Origin: Actinomycetes bacterium
GTDB lineage: Bacteria; Actinomycetota; Humimicrobiia; JAHJRV01
DNA length: 9,305 nucleotides
NCBI GenBank assembly: GCA_030612085.1
Contig: JAUWOM010000038.1
Location: 1 to 9,305 of the forward strand
Reading direction: 5' to 3'
Positions 1 to 6,150 of this stretch are shown here, piece by piece (the stretch's first letter is position 1; each line of letters begins with the position of its first letter). The position numbers and the translations under genes were made by a program. The notes under the pieces were generated by a model. That model worked only from the letters and a program-made list of their open reading frames with translations, ran no database searches and was not told the DNA's origin.

Positions 1-1431
1 CAATATAATGACAGAGCATAATATAATAAAGGCTAAAGATAGAAGGTATGGGGAACTCTCTTTAAATAGATTTAATTTCACTTTTTTAGATTTAAGGTAA
101 ATATCCGTTTTTGGCTTAGACCACATACTTAAAATAATTCTTCCATAATAATATAAAGCTATTAAAAAGTTTATTATTAAAAAGACAGAAATTGAAATTG
201 CAAAACCAGTAATTCCTTCATTTTCAATACCGGCATTAATGAAACTAATAAATGACTGTTTAATTAAAAAGCCAGCAGTCCCTGGGATTCCAATTAATGA
301 GATTAATATTACAGATAATGAAAAAGTTAAAACTGGTGCAGTCCTTATTGCTCCTTTTATATCCTCCAGAAAATCCACCCAGTTAGTTTTAAGTTTATAT
401 TTTCTATAAGTCTCCAATCCAATTATTAATGCTGATGTTGAAATTAAATATATAAGTAAATATGGCGTTATACCACTTAGCTCTTCTAAGGGTGGAAAAA
501 GGTAATAATCAATAATAATAAAGCACATTTGAACTACACTTGAAAATGCTAAAAACTTCCAGATATTTCTTTGATAAATAATACCAATATTTAAAAATAT
601 AATTGTTACGAAAACGAGAATTAAAATTACAAGGAAATTATCAAAAAGAAGTCCGTTGTCCAAACGACCAGCTATATTTAATACCTTCTTAAGAGCCAGG
701 AAATTTACGGGAATAACAAGAATTGAGAAAAAAAGTGTTGTAAAAAAACCACTATCTTTAGCAAGAGAGGGAAACAAAATATGAAATGGGAATAGGGACA
801 ATCTAATTGACATTATTACCATTATAACTATATGCACTATGATTAATAAAATATTTACTTTATTAATATCAATGTTTGTAAAATCAACATTTAAAGAAAG
901 AGATCCCGATACTCCATATATAAAGGAAAACAAATATATAAATAAAAAGGTTGAAATTATCCCAAAAATGACATATCTCAGATATGAGAGCCAGTCAATT
1001 TTCTCAAGTTTTACAGTAGGGATAAAATAGGATGAGACTGTAACAATTTCTAAAAACATTAGCAGCGATAATAGATTTGAACTAAGTCCAAGTGACATCG
1101 CGCCAAATATTGAAATTAGAATTAAAGCATAAATACCAGGTTTTTCTACTTTAGAGACAATTAGCGAAATTAAAAGACTCGCTCCTGAAAAAAGAAATAA
1201 ATATCTAAAAAAGTTTGAAATCTTACTAACCTCTAAAAAGTTATCCGATACAATTCCCATTCTGTCTTTAAATACAAAGGTTAAAGCCATTGCAGCTATT
1301 ACTAATAAAAGACTAAAATAACTTAACCATCTTAATTTTGTTACACTATTAAAAATTAAAAGTAATAAAACAAAAAGAAATGAAGAGAGTATTAATAGTT
1401 CTGGAATTATAAGAGAAAAGTTAATTGACAA
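1..1431 (-). CDS. nuoN: NuoN-like membrane subunit of a complex-I-related oxidoreductase (3' end cut off by window)
   Basis: Antiporter-like membrane subunit, expected to carry ions across the membrane in complex I relatives. The frame is open for 477 codons from a TTG at 1431 to the window edge, so the C-terminus is missing; NuoN proteins are usually a little under 500 residues. The TTG is chosen because AGGAGG (1443-1438) lies 6 nt upstream and the TTG directly abuts the nuoK stop codon. NuoN rather than L or M is suggested by the N-terminal PELL segment, KFLAFSSVVQ near residue 292, and SLIGIPGTAGFLIKQSF near residue 378, which keeps the TM12 lysine (K391). The protein is almost wholly hydrophobic, with about 13-14 likely membrane helices. 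The TM5 glutamate (E128, in FLEIVTVSSY) is kept. The TM7 motif normally reading FKLS..PFH is IRLSLFPFH here (Arg210 for Lys), and the TM8 lysine position aligns with Ile240. The subunit identity is well supported; normal pumping is not. Confidence 0.85.
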   Translation of the reverse strand, partial: MSINFSLIIPELLILSSFLFVLLLLIFNSVTKLRWLSYFSLLLVIAAMALTFVFKDRMGIVSDNFLEVSKISNFFRYLFLFSGASLLISLIVSKVEKPGIYALILISIFGAMSLGLSSNLLSLLMFLEIVTVSSYFIPTVKLEKIDWLSYLRYVIFGIISTFLFIYLFSFIYGVSGSLSLNVDFTNIDINKVNILLIIVHIVIMVIMSIRLSLFPFHILFPSLAKDSGFFTTLFFSILVIPVNFLALKKVLNIAGRLDNGLLFDNFLVILILVFVTIIFLNIGIIYQRNIWKFLAFSSVVQMCFIIIDYYLFPPLEELSGITPYLLIYLISTSALIIGLETYRKYKLKTNWVDFLEDIKGAIRTAPVLTFSLSVILISLIGIPGTAGFLIKQSFISFINAGIENEGITGFAISISVFLIINFLIALYYYGRIILSMWSKPKTDIYLKSKKVKLNLFKESSPYLLSLAFIILCSVIIL

Positions 1432-1776
1432 TTACTTCCTCCTAAAAAAGTTAGCAATTTTTAAATTTAATTCTAAAAAGGGATCCCTCCTTTTTAGATC
1501 TATATCTTTCCCTTCCTTTATAACAAGGTAATAAACAAAAAATCCTATAGCAAACTGCATAATTATTAGACCAATCATAAATATAATTAAAGTCAGTTGA
1601 AAAATCTTTTCAGGATATAAAAAATAAGAGAAGGAAACAAAATTAATAATAGCTGATAAAGCTATTAGTGAAGAACTAATTAACTTATTTAAAAACTTTC
1701 TTCTAAATAAGACACCAAAAATTCCTAAACAGAATATAATCGTGGATATATATAAATAATTTTTTAGAGATAACAC
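1432..1776 (-). CDS. nuoK: NuoK-like membrane subunit lacking both channel glutamates
   Basis: Small three-helix membrane subunit of complex I relatives, which normally forms a proton half-channel with two buried glutamates. The protein has 114 residues against about 100 in the family, the excess being a basic tail (KRRD...FFRRK). The start is a GTG at 1776, 3 nt after the nuoJ stop, with AGGAAA upstream. Alignment from memory is ungapped over TM1-2: LGIFGVLFRR, then NFVSFS, matches the family pattern LGxxGVLxRR...NFVAFS. On this alignment Ser36 replaces the TM2 glutamate (E. coli E36, usually in MGIE), and Gln74 replaces the TM3 glutamate (usually AAEVAIG; here IIMQFAIG). Assignment rests on gene order, size, topology and these flanking matches. 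The identity is likely, but the subunit probably cannot transfer protons in the standard way. Confidence 0.8.
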   Translation of the reverse strand: MLSLKNYLYISTIIFCLGIFGVLFRRKFLNKLISSSLIALSAIINFVSFSYFLYPEKIFQLTLIIFMIGLIIMQFAIGFFVYYLVIKEGKDIDLKRRDPFLELNLKIANFFRRK

Positions 1777-1779
1777 TAT

Positions 1780-2268
1780 CTATTTCCTATCTTTAGAAAC
1801 AAAATATATTCCAATAAAAAAGCTAATAAAATAAACAAATATAATTATCAGAAGTATAGTATGCTCAACATATAATATCTCGGCAATTTTTGCTGGAGAA
1901 GTGGATTGAAATTCATCAACTTTAGTTGTTTCCCACTTACTATTATTAATCACAAAAACAAGACATATTAATACTAATATGGCTATAAAAATTGCTATAA
2001 AACTTCTTGGCCAATCTCTTTTCCAATTAAAAACTAAATTCTCCCTTTCTCCAATTCCTGCCAATAATAGACCCGCGATTATTGCTGGAAGGGGAATATA
2101 TATAAATAAAAAGAGAATAGAATTTTTCAAAAATAAAAAAAGAAAACTTATACTTAAAACACAGATCAAAAAACTCAAAACTATAAATAGATGTTTTTTA
2201 AAAAGAACAATACCTAAAGCACCCATTACAATAAGTATTGATATTATATAAAATAATATGTTTTCCAA
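1780..2268 (-). CDS. nuoJ: NuoJ-like membrane subunit
   Basis: Membrane subunit of complex I relatives sitting between NuoK and NuoH/NuoA. The protein has 162 residues with about five hydrophobic helices: residues 3-23, 27-47, 51-71, 89-108 and 134-157. The N-terminus (ILFYII...MGALGIVLFKK) resembles the NuoJ pattern FY......GALGVVL. The start is a TTG at 2268 with AAAGG about 6 nt upstream; no better start lies nearby. The TM3 segment that forms the pi-bulge hinge in complex I normally reads VYxGAIxVL; here it is IYIPLPAII, so the Gly is Pro59 and Tyr57 is kept. The last helix has a Glu (YVEHTILL) as in the family. Assignment depends heavily on gene order between nuoI and nuoK. It could be an unrelated small membrane protein, but that is less likely. 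Confidence 0.75.
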   Translation of the reverse strand: MENILFYIISILIVMGALGIVLFKKHLFIVLSFLICVLSISFLFLFLKNSILFLFIYIPLPAIIAGLLLAGIGERENLVFNWKRDWPRSFIAIFIAILVLICLVFVINNSKWETTKVDEFQSTSPAKIAEILYVEHTILLIIIFVYFISFFIGIYFVSKDRK

Positions 2269-2316
2269 TTATTTACCTTTTAACTAATAATAAATTTTGT
2301 AATTTTTTAAAGTTTT

Positions 2317-2739
2317 TTAAGTTTTCCAGAATTTCCTTAACTTCGGTCTCGCGTGTTTGGTTAATTTTTTAATATCATATTTTAAAGCTGAAAAATCCTT
2401 TTCAGTCAGCTCATAATTAAAACTCATTTTCAATGCTTTTTTCGTGCATGCTTCCTCACAAAAACCACAGAACATGCATCTGCTAATATCTATATAAAAA
2501 CTTTTTAATTTTTTATTATTAATATCTACCTCAATAGATATCAATTTTAACGGACAAGATTTCTCGCATTGACCACATCCATCACAGAGGATCTTTCTTG
2601 TATCTGGATCCACCATTAATTGAATGCTTCCCCTGCTATTATAAGGAACCATTATTCTATCATGTGGATAAAGAACAGTTACAGGTCTCTTAAATGTATT
2701 TCTTGTAACAGTTATTAAACTTCTTAATATACCCTTCAT
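2317..2739 (-). CDS. nuoI: NuoI-like 2x[4Fe-4S] ferredoxin subunit
   Basis: Peripheral electron-relay subunit that passes electrons to the NuoB cluster. The protein has 140 residues with two complete 4Fe-4S motifs: CDGCGQCEKSCP (Cys 52, 55, 58, 62) and CMFCGFCEEACT (Cys 88, 91, 94, 98). The N-terminal stretch FKRPVTVLYPHDR matches the NuoI pattern xRPVTxxYPxE that docks the subunit on the membrane arm. All eight ligands are present, so the N6a/N6b-type relay appears functional. The ATG at 2739 lies 9 nt after the nuoH stop without a strong Shine-Dalgarno, suggesting translational coupling. With no NuoE/F/G visible, this is the likely entry point for electrons, for example from reduced ferredoxin made by CODH; that donor is inferred. 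Confidence 0.92.
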   Translation of the reverse strand: MKGILRSLITVTRNTFKRPVTVLYPHDRIMVPYNSRGSIQLMVDPDTRKILCDGCGQCEKSCPLKLISIEVDINNKKLKSFYIDISRCMFCGFCEEACTKKALKMSFNYELTEKDFSALKYDIKKLTKHARPKLRKFWKT

Positions 2740-2748
2740 AAGCTAAAC

Positions 2749-3717
2749 TCAAAAAATAGGTTTAAAATAAAGAACCAAAAATATTATAATCAATAAGTTT
2801 AAAAATGATAATAAACAAAGAAAGGCTAAACTTAAATTTATTTTTTTTCTAAAACCACTTATTCTGGGAATGATAGTATATAAAAATAATAGTATTACTT
2901 GTAAAACAAAAGTTTTTATTATAGTCCAAATCAGTGGATGCAAAATTTTTGGACCATTCCACCCACCAAGATAAAGTAGGGTTCCCAGAATCAATAAGGA
3001 TATAATATTAATATACTTAGAGATGGTAGATATTTGATAATTCAATCTATTTTGAGTAGAAAGATAATCAGTATTAAAGTAGGTATCCTTTTTTGGAACA
3101 TCAACAGGTAATCTCTGCCAAAGCAAAGAACAACTTAATAAAAAAACAATAAAACTTAATGGTTGGTATAAGATGTTATAGAATCTACTTTGCGCTCGAA
3201 CTATTTCAAAAAGATTAAAAGATGACGAAACTATCACGGGCCCCATAGATGATATGAATAATGGAATGCTAAATATAAGAACAGTAGATATTCTATCTAA
3301 TAAAGCTGTCATTTTATTCATATTTAATTTAACTTTCTTAATTGAAAGAAATGCACCCATGTTGGATATCATAATAAAAGAAAGACAAAGTGGCAGGGAC
3401 ATCTCAATATTCATTAAGAAAATATCTTCTGTCAGGGGAATTAACAGAAAGGCTAATATGGCAAATGTAAATGAGATCACCACTCCAATGTTATTAGATA
3501 GATCTTGCCAGCTGGTAAATAATTTTGGCCAATTTAAAAGTGATTTCAAAATTTGAGAAAATATTTGTAAAATTCCATGAAAACCAGTTTGTAATGGGCC
3601 TCTTCTTGATTGCATATGAGCTAATGTTTTCTTATGAAGGTAAATAATTATATATACTCCTAAAAATAGGAATAGTAAGAAATATAAAGCTTTTAACAAT
3701 AAATTTTTTAAAATCAT
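2749..3717 (-). CDS. nuoH: NuoH-like membrane subunit with E-channel acidic residues lost
   Basis: Membrane subunit that anchors the peripheral arm and normally forms the quinone cavity and the E-channel. The protein has 322 residues, a normal length, with about eight helices. Family signatures are clear: MQSRRGPLQTGFHGILQ (residues 35-51), GGWNGP (251-256) and IWTIIKT (263-269). The ATG start overlaps the nuoD stop by 4 bp (ATGA), showing tight coupling. Compared with E. coli NuoH as remembered, the conserved acids are largely gone: His28 for E36, Thr145 for E157 (normally SYE), and DVPKKDTYFNTDYLSTQNR (206-224) where the family has DxPEAExELxxGYxxEYSG. Only D206 and D211 remain acidic there, and a later helix has KY (Lys234) for EY. 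Identity as NuoH is secure, but its proton-relay and quinone chemistry are in doubt. Confidence 0.9.
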   Translation of the reverse strand: MILKNLLLKALYFLLFLFLGVYIIIYLHKKTLAHMQSRRGPLQTGFHGILQIFSQILKSLLNWPKLFTSWQDLSNNIGVVISFTFAILAFLLIPLTEDIFLMNIEMSLPLCLSFIMISNMGAFLSIKKVKLNMNKMTALLDRISTVLIFSIPLFISSMGPVIVSSSFNLFEIVRAQSRFYNILYQPLSFIVFLLSCSLLWQRLPVDVPKKDTYFNTDYLSTQNRLNYQISTISKYINIISLLILGTLLYLGGWNGPKILHPLIWTIIKTFVLQVILLFLYTIIPRISGFRKKINLSLAFLCLLSFLNLLIIIFLVLYFKPIF

Positions 3718-4796
3718 TTATCTACCTCGCACACACAGATATCAAAACTTGCCAGTATTAATTCAATATCCTCGAGTTTTTCACCTATAACTGCTTTTGA
3801 AAAAGCAAACAGGTTATTATATGAGGGTCCTTTTATGCTTAATTTAGCTATTCTACCCTCACTTACTGATATATTCATACCAAGTTCACCATGGGGACAT
3901 TCAACATGGCTATATATATTTTCCATTAATTGAGTATTAACTTCACCATATGTTCTTATTTTTCCCTCTGGCACTTTATAAAGAGCCTGTGAAATAATAG
4001 AAATAGATTGTTCTATTTCCTCTATTCTAACCATACATCTGTCCAAACTATCTCCTCTATCACCAATGGGCACTTTGAAATTAAACTCATCATATATTTC
4101 ATAATTATCATTTTTTCTAATATCCTGGGATACTCCCAAGGCTCTTAGGTTTGGACCACTAATAGCTAATTTAATAGCATCTTCTTTTACTAAAACACCC
4201 AAATTATTTAGTTTATTAACTACCAACTCATTCTCTAAGAAAAATACTCTTAGCTCATGGACCTTTTTTCTAAAACCCTTTAAAATTTCCTTTAATTTGT
4301 CAAAAAACTGCTTGCTCAAATCACTTTTTATACCCCCAATTCTTACAAAATTTGGAGTTAGTCTCGATCCTGTTGCAACCTCTATAAGATGAAGTATTTC
4401 TTCTCTTTCTCTCAAGCAATAATGAAGTGGCATATTCATACCCAATGCATTCGCCAACTTGGTTAAAAATAGTATATGACTGGATATTCTCGAAAGTTCA
4501 CTGAGAATTACCCGAATAAATTTTGCTCTTATGGGTACCTCTATTTTGAAATAATTTTCTAAGGCAATACAATATACAAGTTCGACAGATATCGCACTGC
4601 TATTATCAACTCTATTAATAAATGGAATAACATTATCAATTTCTATCCCCTCAATTATTTTTTCAACACCAGTCCTCAAATATCCAAAATCTGGATTCAA
4701 ATTAACAACCACATCTTCTTTTAAGTCAATATTTAATCCAATGGGAAATCCAAATGGCGTAAATTTAGGTTCAATATATATGCTATAAGTATCTAT
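3714..4796 (-). CDS. nuoD: NuoD-like 49 kDa catalytic-type subunit, without quinone or NiFe ligands; start uncertain
   Basis: Large peripheral subunit, homologous to complex I 49 kDa and NiFe hydrogenase large subunits. Strong matches to NuoD run throughout: IEVPIRAKFIRVILSELSRI, LREREEILHL, VRIGGIKSDL, FKVPIGDRGDSLDR, ECPHGELGMNISVSEG and the terminal EVDK. The first conventional start is a GTG at 4712 (332 residues), but the frame is open back to the stop at 4802-4800. That extension (YSIYIEP..TPFGFPIGL..DL) aligns with the NuoD N-terminal strand GPQHPxxHGxLxLxLEL. GAGGGTG (4809-4803) sits 6 nt before an ATA at 4796, so a rare AUA start giving 360 residues is proposed; no ATG, GTG or TTG occurs there. 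Hydrogenase-type CxxC pairs are absent. The quinone-site His of HPxxHG is Phe15 and the Tyr of RxDY is Asn65. Near the C-terminus DICVCEVDK carries an unusual CxC. The gene overlaps nuoH by 4 bp. Confidence 0.88.
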   Translation of the reverse strand: MDTYSIYIEPKFTPFGFPIGLNIDLKEDVVVNLNPDFGYLRTGVEKIIEGIEIDNVIPFINRVDNSSAISVELVYCIALENYFKIEVPIRAKFIRVILSELSRISSHILFLTKLANALGMNMPLHYCLREREEILHLIEVATGSRLTPNFVRIGGIKSDLSKQFFDKLKEILKGFRKKVHELRVFFLENELVVNKLNNLGVLVKEDAIKLAISGPNLRALGVSQDIRKNDNYEIYDEFNFKVPIGDRGDSLDRCMVRIEEIEQSISIISQALYKVPEGKIRTYGEVNTQLMENIYSHVECPHGELGMNISVSEGRIAKLSIKGPSYNNLFAFSKAVIGEKLEDIELILASFDICVCEVDK

Positions 4797-4802
4797 TTTT
4801 TA

Positions 4803-4809
4803 CACCCTC
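4803..4809 (-). promoter_or_regulatory. Shine-Dalgarno for nuoD, deciding an upstream non-AUG start
   Basis: GAGGGTG on the minus strand, followed by TAAAAA and then ATA GAT ACT. It is the only good ribosome-binding match between the nuoB stop (4847) and the conserved part of nuoD. Its spacing of 6-8 nt points to the ATA at 4796 rather than to the GTG at 4712, which lies about 90 nt further on. Confidence 0.5.
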
Positions 4810-4846
4810 TTTTAAAATTCAATATTTTGTTAATATTTTTGGTTTG

Positions 4847-5296
4847 TTATTTAAACCTTTCCTTATATCTTAAAATTGAATATATAATTGCTTCTGGTCT
4901 TGGTGGACAACCTGGTACATAAAGGTCCACATTAAAAATTTCTTTTACTCCATTTAATATATAATCGCTTTTGTAAAAAGGACCCCCATTTATTGCACAT
5001 GAGCCAACCGCTATTACCACCTTCTTATCTTCAGTGTTGTTATATAAATCTTCTAAGATGGGTTTCATTTCTTTGGTGATGGTTCCCGCTATCATTAGGA
5101 CATCTGCTCTTTCTGGAGAAGAGACAAAATTTACTCCCAATCTCTCAAGGTCATAAACGGGACCATAGGTTGCCAAAATTTCATCTCCACAACATCCCGA
5201 TGAAAAGCAATATACATTTATAGATGTTAACTTCACCCAATTTTTTAATCTATTCAGGAATTTAATTTTTCTTAAATGTTTAGGTCTATCTAACAT
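4847..5296 (-). CDS. nuoB: NuoB-like subunit carrying the N2-type 4Fe-4S cluster
   Basis: Peripheral subunit holding the last iron-sulfur cluster before the acceptor site at the NuoB/NuoD interface. The protein has 149 residues. All four N2-type ligands are present: the tandem Cys35-Cys36 in SGCCGDEILATYGP, Cys100 in AVGSCAINGGPF, and Cys130 in VPGCPPRPE. The tandem cysteines are typical of complex I-type NuoB and differ from the single-Cys pattern of many hydrogenase small subunits. The stretch YDLERLGVNFVSSPERADVL also matches the family. The ATG at 5296 is preceded by AGGA about 9 nt upstream. No nuoC lies between it and nuoD: only about 50 bp separate this stop codon from the nuoD frame. 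Electron transfer through this subunit looks intact. Confidence 0.93.
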   Translation of the reverse strand: MLDRPKHLRKIKFLNRLKNWVKLTSINVYCFSSGCCGDEILATYGPVYDLERLGVNFVSSPERADVLMIAGTITKEMKPILEDLYNNTEDKKVVIAVGSCAINGGPFYKSDYILNGVKEIFNVDLYVPGCPPRPEAIIYSILRYKERFK

Positions 5297-5407
5297 ATAT
5301 TTTTATCCTGTTATTACACATTGCTTGTAAACATTAAATACATTTTTTAGCTTCTTGATATTTTAATAACATTTTTAATACTTATTAAAGTTGATTAGAA
5401 TTATAAT

Positions 5408-5421
5408 AAGGTAATTACCTT
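5408..5421. repeat. 14-bp perfect palindrome in the nuoA-nuoB gap
   Basis: AAGGTAATTACCTT is a perfect palindrome in the 156-bp gap between nuoA and nuoB (5297-5452). On the minus strand it lies between TTAACA (5433-5428) and TATTAT (5408-5403), a 19-bp spacing reminiscent of MerR-regulated promoters with an operator in the spacer. The rest of this gap is AT-rich, includes a loose direct repeat (near 5358-5382 and 5433-5456), and holds no convincing gene. A regulator-binding role is speculative; a protein-binding dyad is more likely than a hairpin because there is no loop. Confidence 0.35.
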
Positions 5422-5452
5422 TTAACTTGTTAATATTTTAATAGCATTTTAA

Positions 5453-5818
5453 CTACTTTATGCTATACATTCTATATATTAAAATTAAGCCCAAAATAAA
5501 TAATAAGATTAAAATAGTCATAACTGTAGCTATAAATTTTCCATTAAGTGAAGATAACACTATTAAACCTCCAAAAAATAATAAACCCACCTCATAAAAA
5601 AGTATTATCACAATAAGAATAGGTTCTAAATAGCTTATAGTAAATGTTTGCAAATTGTAACTTTTTGGATGCATTTCTTTAGAAGATTTAGTAGTGGTTG
5701 ATTTACCAGAAATGAAATTAACAAATTTTTGTAATAAATAAAACAAAATTATTATGATTAATGGAACAAATACTACTATGAAAATAAATTCATAATTTTC
5801 AAATAGATTTTGATTCAA
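5453..5818 (-). CDS. nuoA: NuoA-like membrane subunit, highly divergent
   Basis: Three-helix membrane subunit expected next to NuoH and NuoJ in complex I relatives. The protein has 121 residues, normal for NuoA, with helices at about 10-36, 62-90 and 93-116 and a hydrophilic loop between the first two. The TTG start at 5818 follows AGGAG (5828-5824) at 5 nt. The segment SYLEPILIVIILFYEVGLLFF (61-81) resembles the NuoA pattern FYLxAxxFxxFDVExxFLFPW. The loop motif YECG, which contains the family's switch cysteine, is absent, and the Asp/Glu pair of FDVE is reduced to one glutamate (E76). Assignment rests on position directly before nuoB, size and topology; another small membrane protein is possible. 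Confidence 0.7.
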   Translation of the reverse strand: MNQNLFENYEFIFIVVFVPLIIIILFYLLQKFVNFISGKSTTTKSSKEMHPKSYNLQTFTISYLEPILIVIILFYEVGLLFFGGLIVLSSLNGKFIATVMTILILLFILGLILIYRMYSIK

Positions 5819-5849
5819 ACTAACTCCTAATGTGGATATTTAAGAGAAT

Positions 5850-5877
5850 ATTATAGATTAAGAAAATATTATGTTAA
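5850..5877 (-). promoter_or_regulatory. Predicted sigma70-type promoter for the nuo-like genes
   Basis: On the minus strand TTAACA (5877-5872, one mismatch to TTGACA) is separated by 16 bp from a perfect TATAAT (5855-5850). Transcription would begin near 5843, leaving a leader of about 25 nt that contains the nuoA ribosome-binding site. This could let the complex-I-like genes be transcribed separately from cooS-acsB. Chance matches are common in AT-rich DNA, so confidence is moderate. Confidence 0.5.
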
Positions 5878-5885
5878 TATTTTCT
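5861..5885 (-). repeat. Inverted repeat at the end of the DUF1858 gene
   Basis: AGAAAATATT-loop of 5-AATATTTTCT, a perfect 10-bp stem that overlaps the DUF1858 stop codon (5886-5884) and the -35 element of the predicted nuoA promoter. The stem has only one G-C pair, so an RNA hairpin would be weak. It might act as a poor terminator or a protein site. Confidence 0.35.
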
Positions 5886-6108
5886 ATTTAATATTAGCTT
5901 GCTCAGCAATTTTGTTTAAATCCTTAACTAACGCTTCAACATTTTTTATCCCATGAGCAAGTGCTCCCTCCTCGATACTTTCCCAATTAGCAACATGGCA
6001 TCCCACACATGGAAGACCATGGCTAAAAAAAACTGGCATAGTTTGAGGATATTTAGTTACAACTTCTCCAATAGTCATATCTTTAGTTATTAATACTTCC
6101 TTTTCCAC
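5884..6108 (-). CDS. DUF1858-domain small CxxC protein
   Basis: Small soluble protein of 74 residues consisting of one DUF1858 domain. The pattern ITKDMTIGEVVTKYP...PVFFSHGLPCVGCHVANWESIEEGALAHG matches the family, whose members carry a conserved CxGC and are often annotated as hybrid-cluster-associated or disulfide-oxidoreductase-like, with no firm function. Cys34 and Cys37 could bind metal or act as a redox pair. The start is a GTG at 6108, with GGAGG (6118-6114) 5 nt upstream. An ATG at 6165 in the same frame would give 93 residues, but the extra 19 residues are basic, low-complexity and fall inside an inverted repeat. The gene sits between acsB and the nuo-like genes, which suggests a link to low-potential electron or thiol chemistry; this is inference. 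Confidence 0.88.
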   Translation of the reverse strand: MEKEVLITKDMTIGEVVTKYPQTMPVFFSHGLPCVGCHVANWESIEEGALAHGIKNVEALVKDLNKIAEQANIK

Positions 6109-6113
6109 TATAA

Positions 6114-6118
6114 CCTCC
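6114..6118 (-). promoter_or_regulatory. Shine-Dalgarno deciding the DUF1858 start
   Basis: GGAGG followed by TTATA and GTG on the minus strand. This is a textbook spacing and favours the GTG at 6108 over the in-frame ATG at 6165, which has no comparable site. Confidence 0.75.
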
Positions 6119-6150
6119 AAATATTTTATTTTTATAAAGTTTATATTTTT

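Noticed and set aside
839..1030. Plus-strand open frame of 63 codons
   Set aside because: It lies antisense inside the well-supported nuoN-like gene, and its protein resembles nothing and has no clear ribosome-binding site.
1979..3556. Plus-strand open frames opposite nuoJ and nuoH
   Set aside because: They are antisense to membrane-protein genes, where reversed hydrophobic codons often leave long open frames. No independent support was seen.
3714..5296. Group 4 NiFe hydrogenase (Ech/Mbh-like) interpretation of the nuoB-nuoD pair
   Set aside because: The large subunit lacks both CxxC nickel-ligand pairs, and NuoB has the tandem-Cys complex I pattern.
1..5818. The nuo-like genes as decaying pseudogenes
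   Set aside because: All frames are intact, spacing and ribosome-binding sites are good, and the Fe-S cysteines are fully kept, which indicates continuing selection.
5861..5885. Intrinsic terminator between the DUF1858 gene and nuoA
   Set aside because: The stem has a single G-C pair and no proper U-run after it, so termination would be weak; kept only as an inverted repeat.
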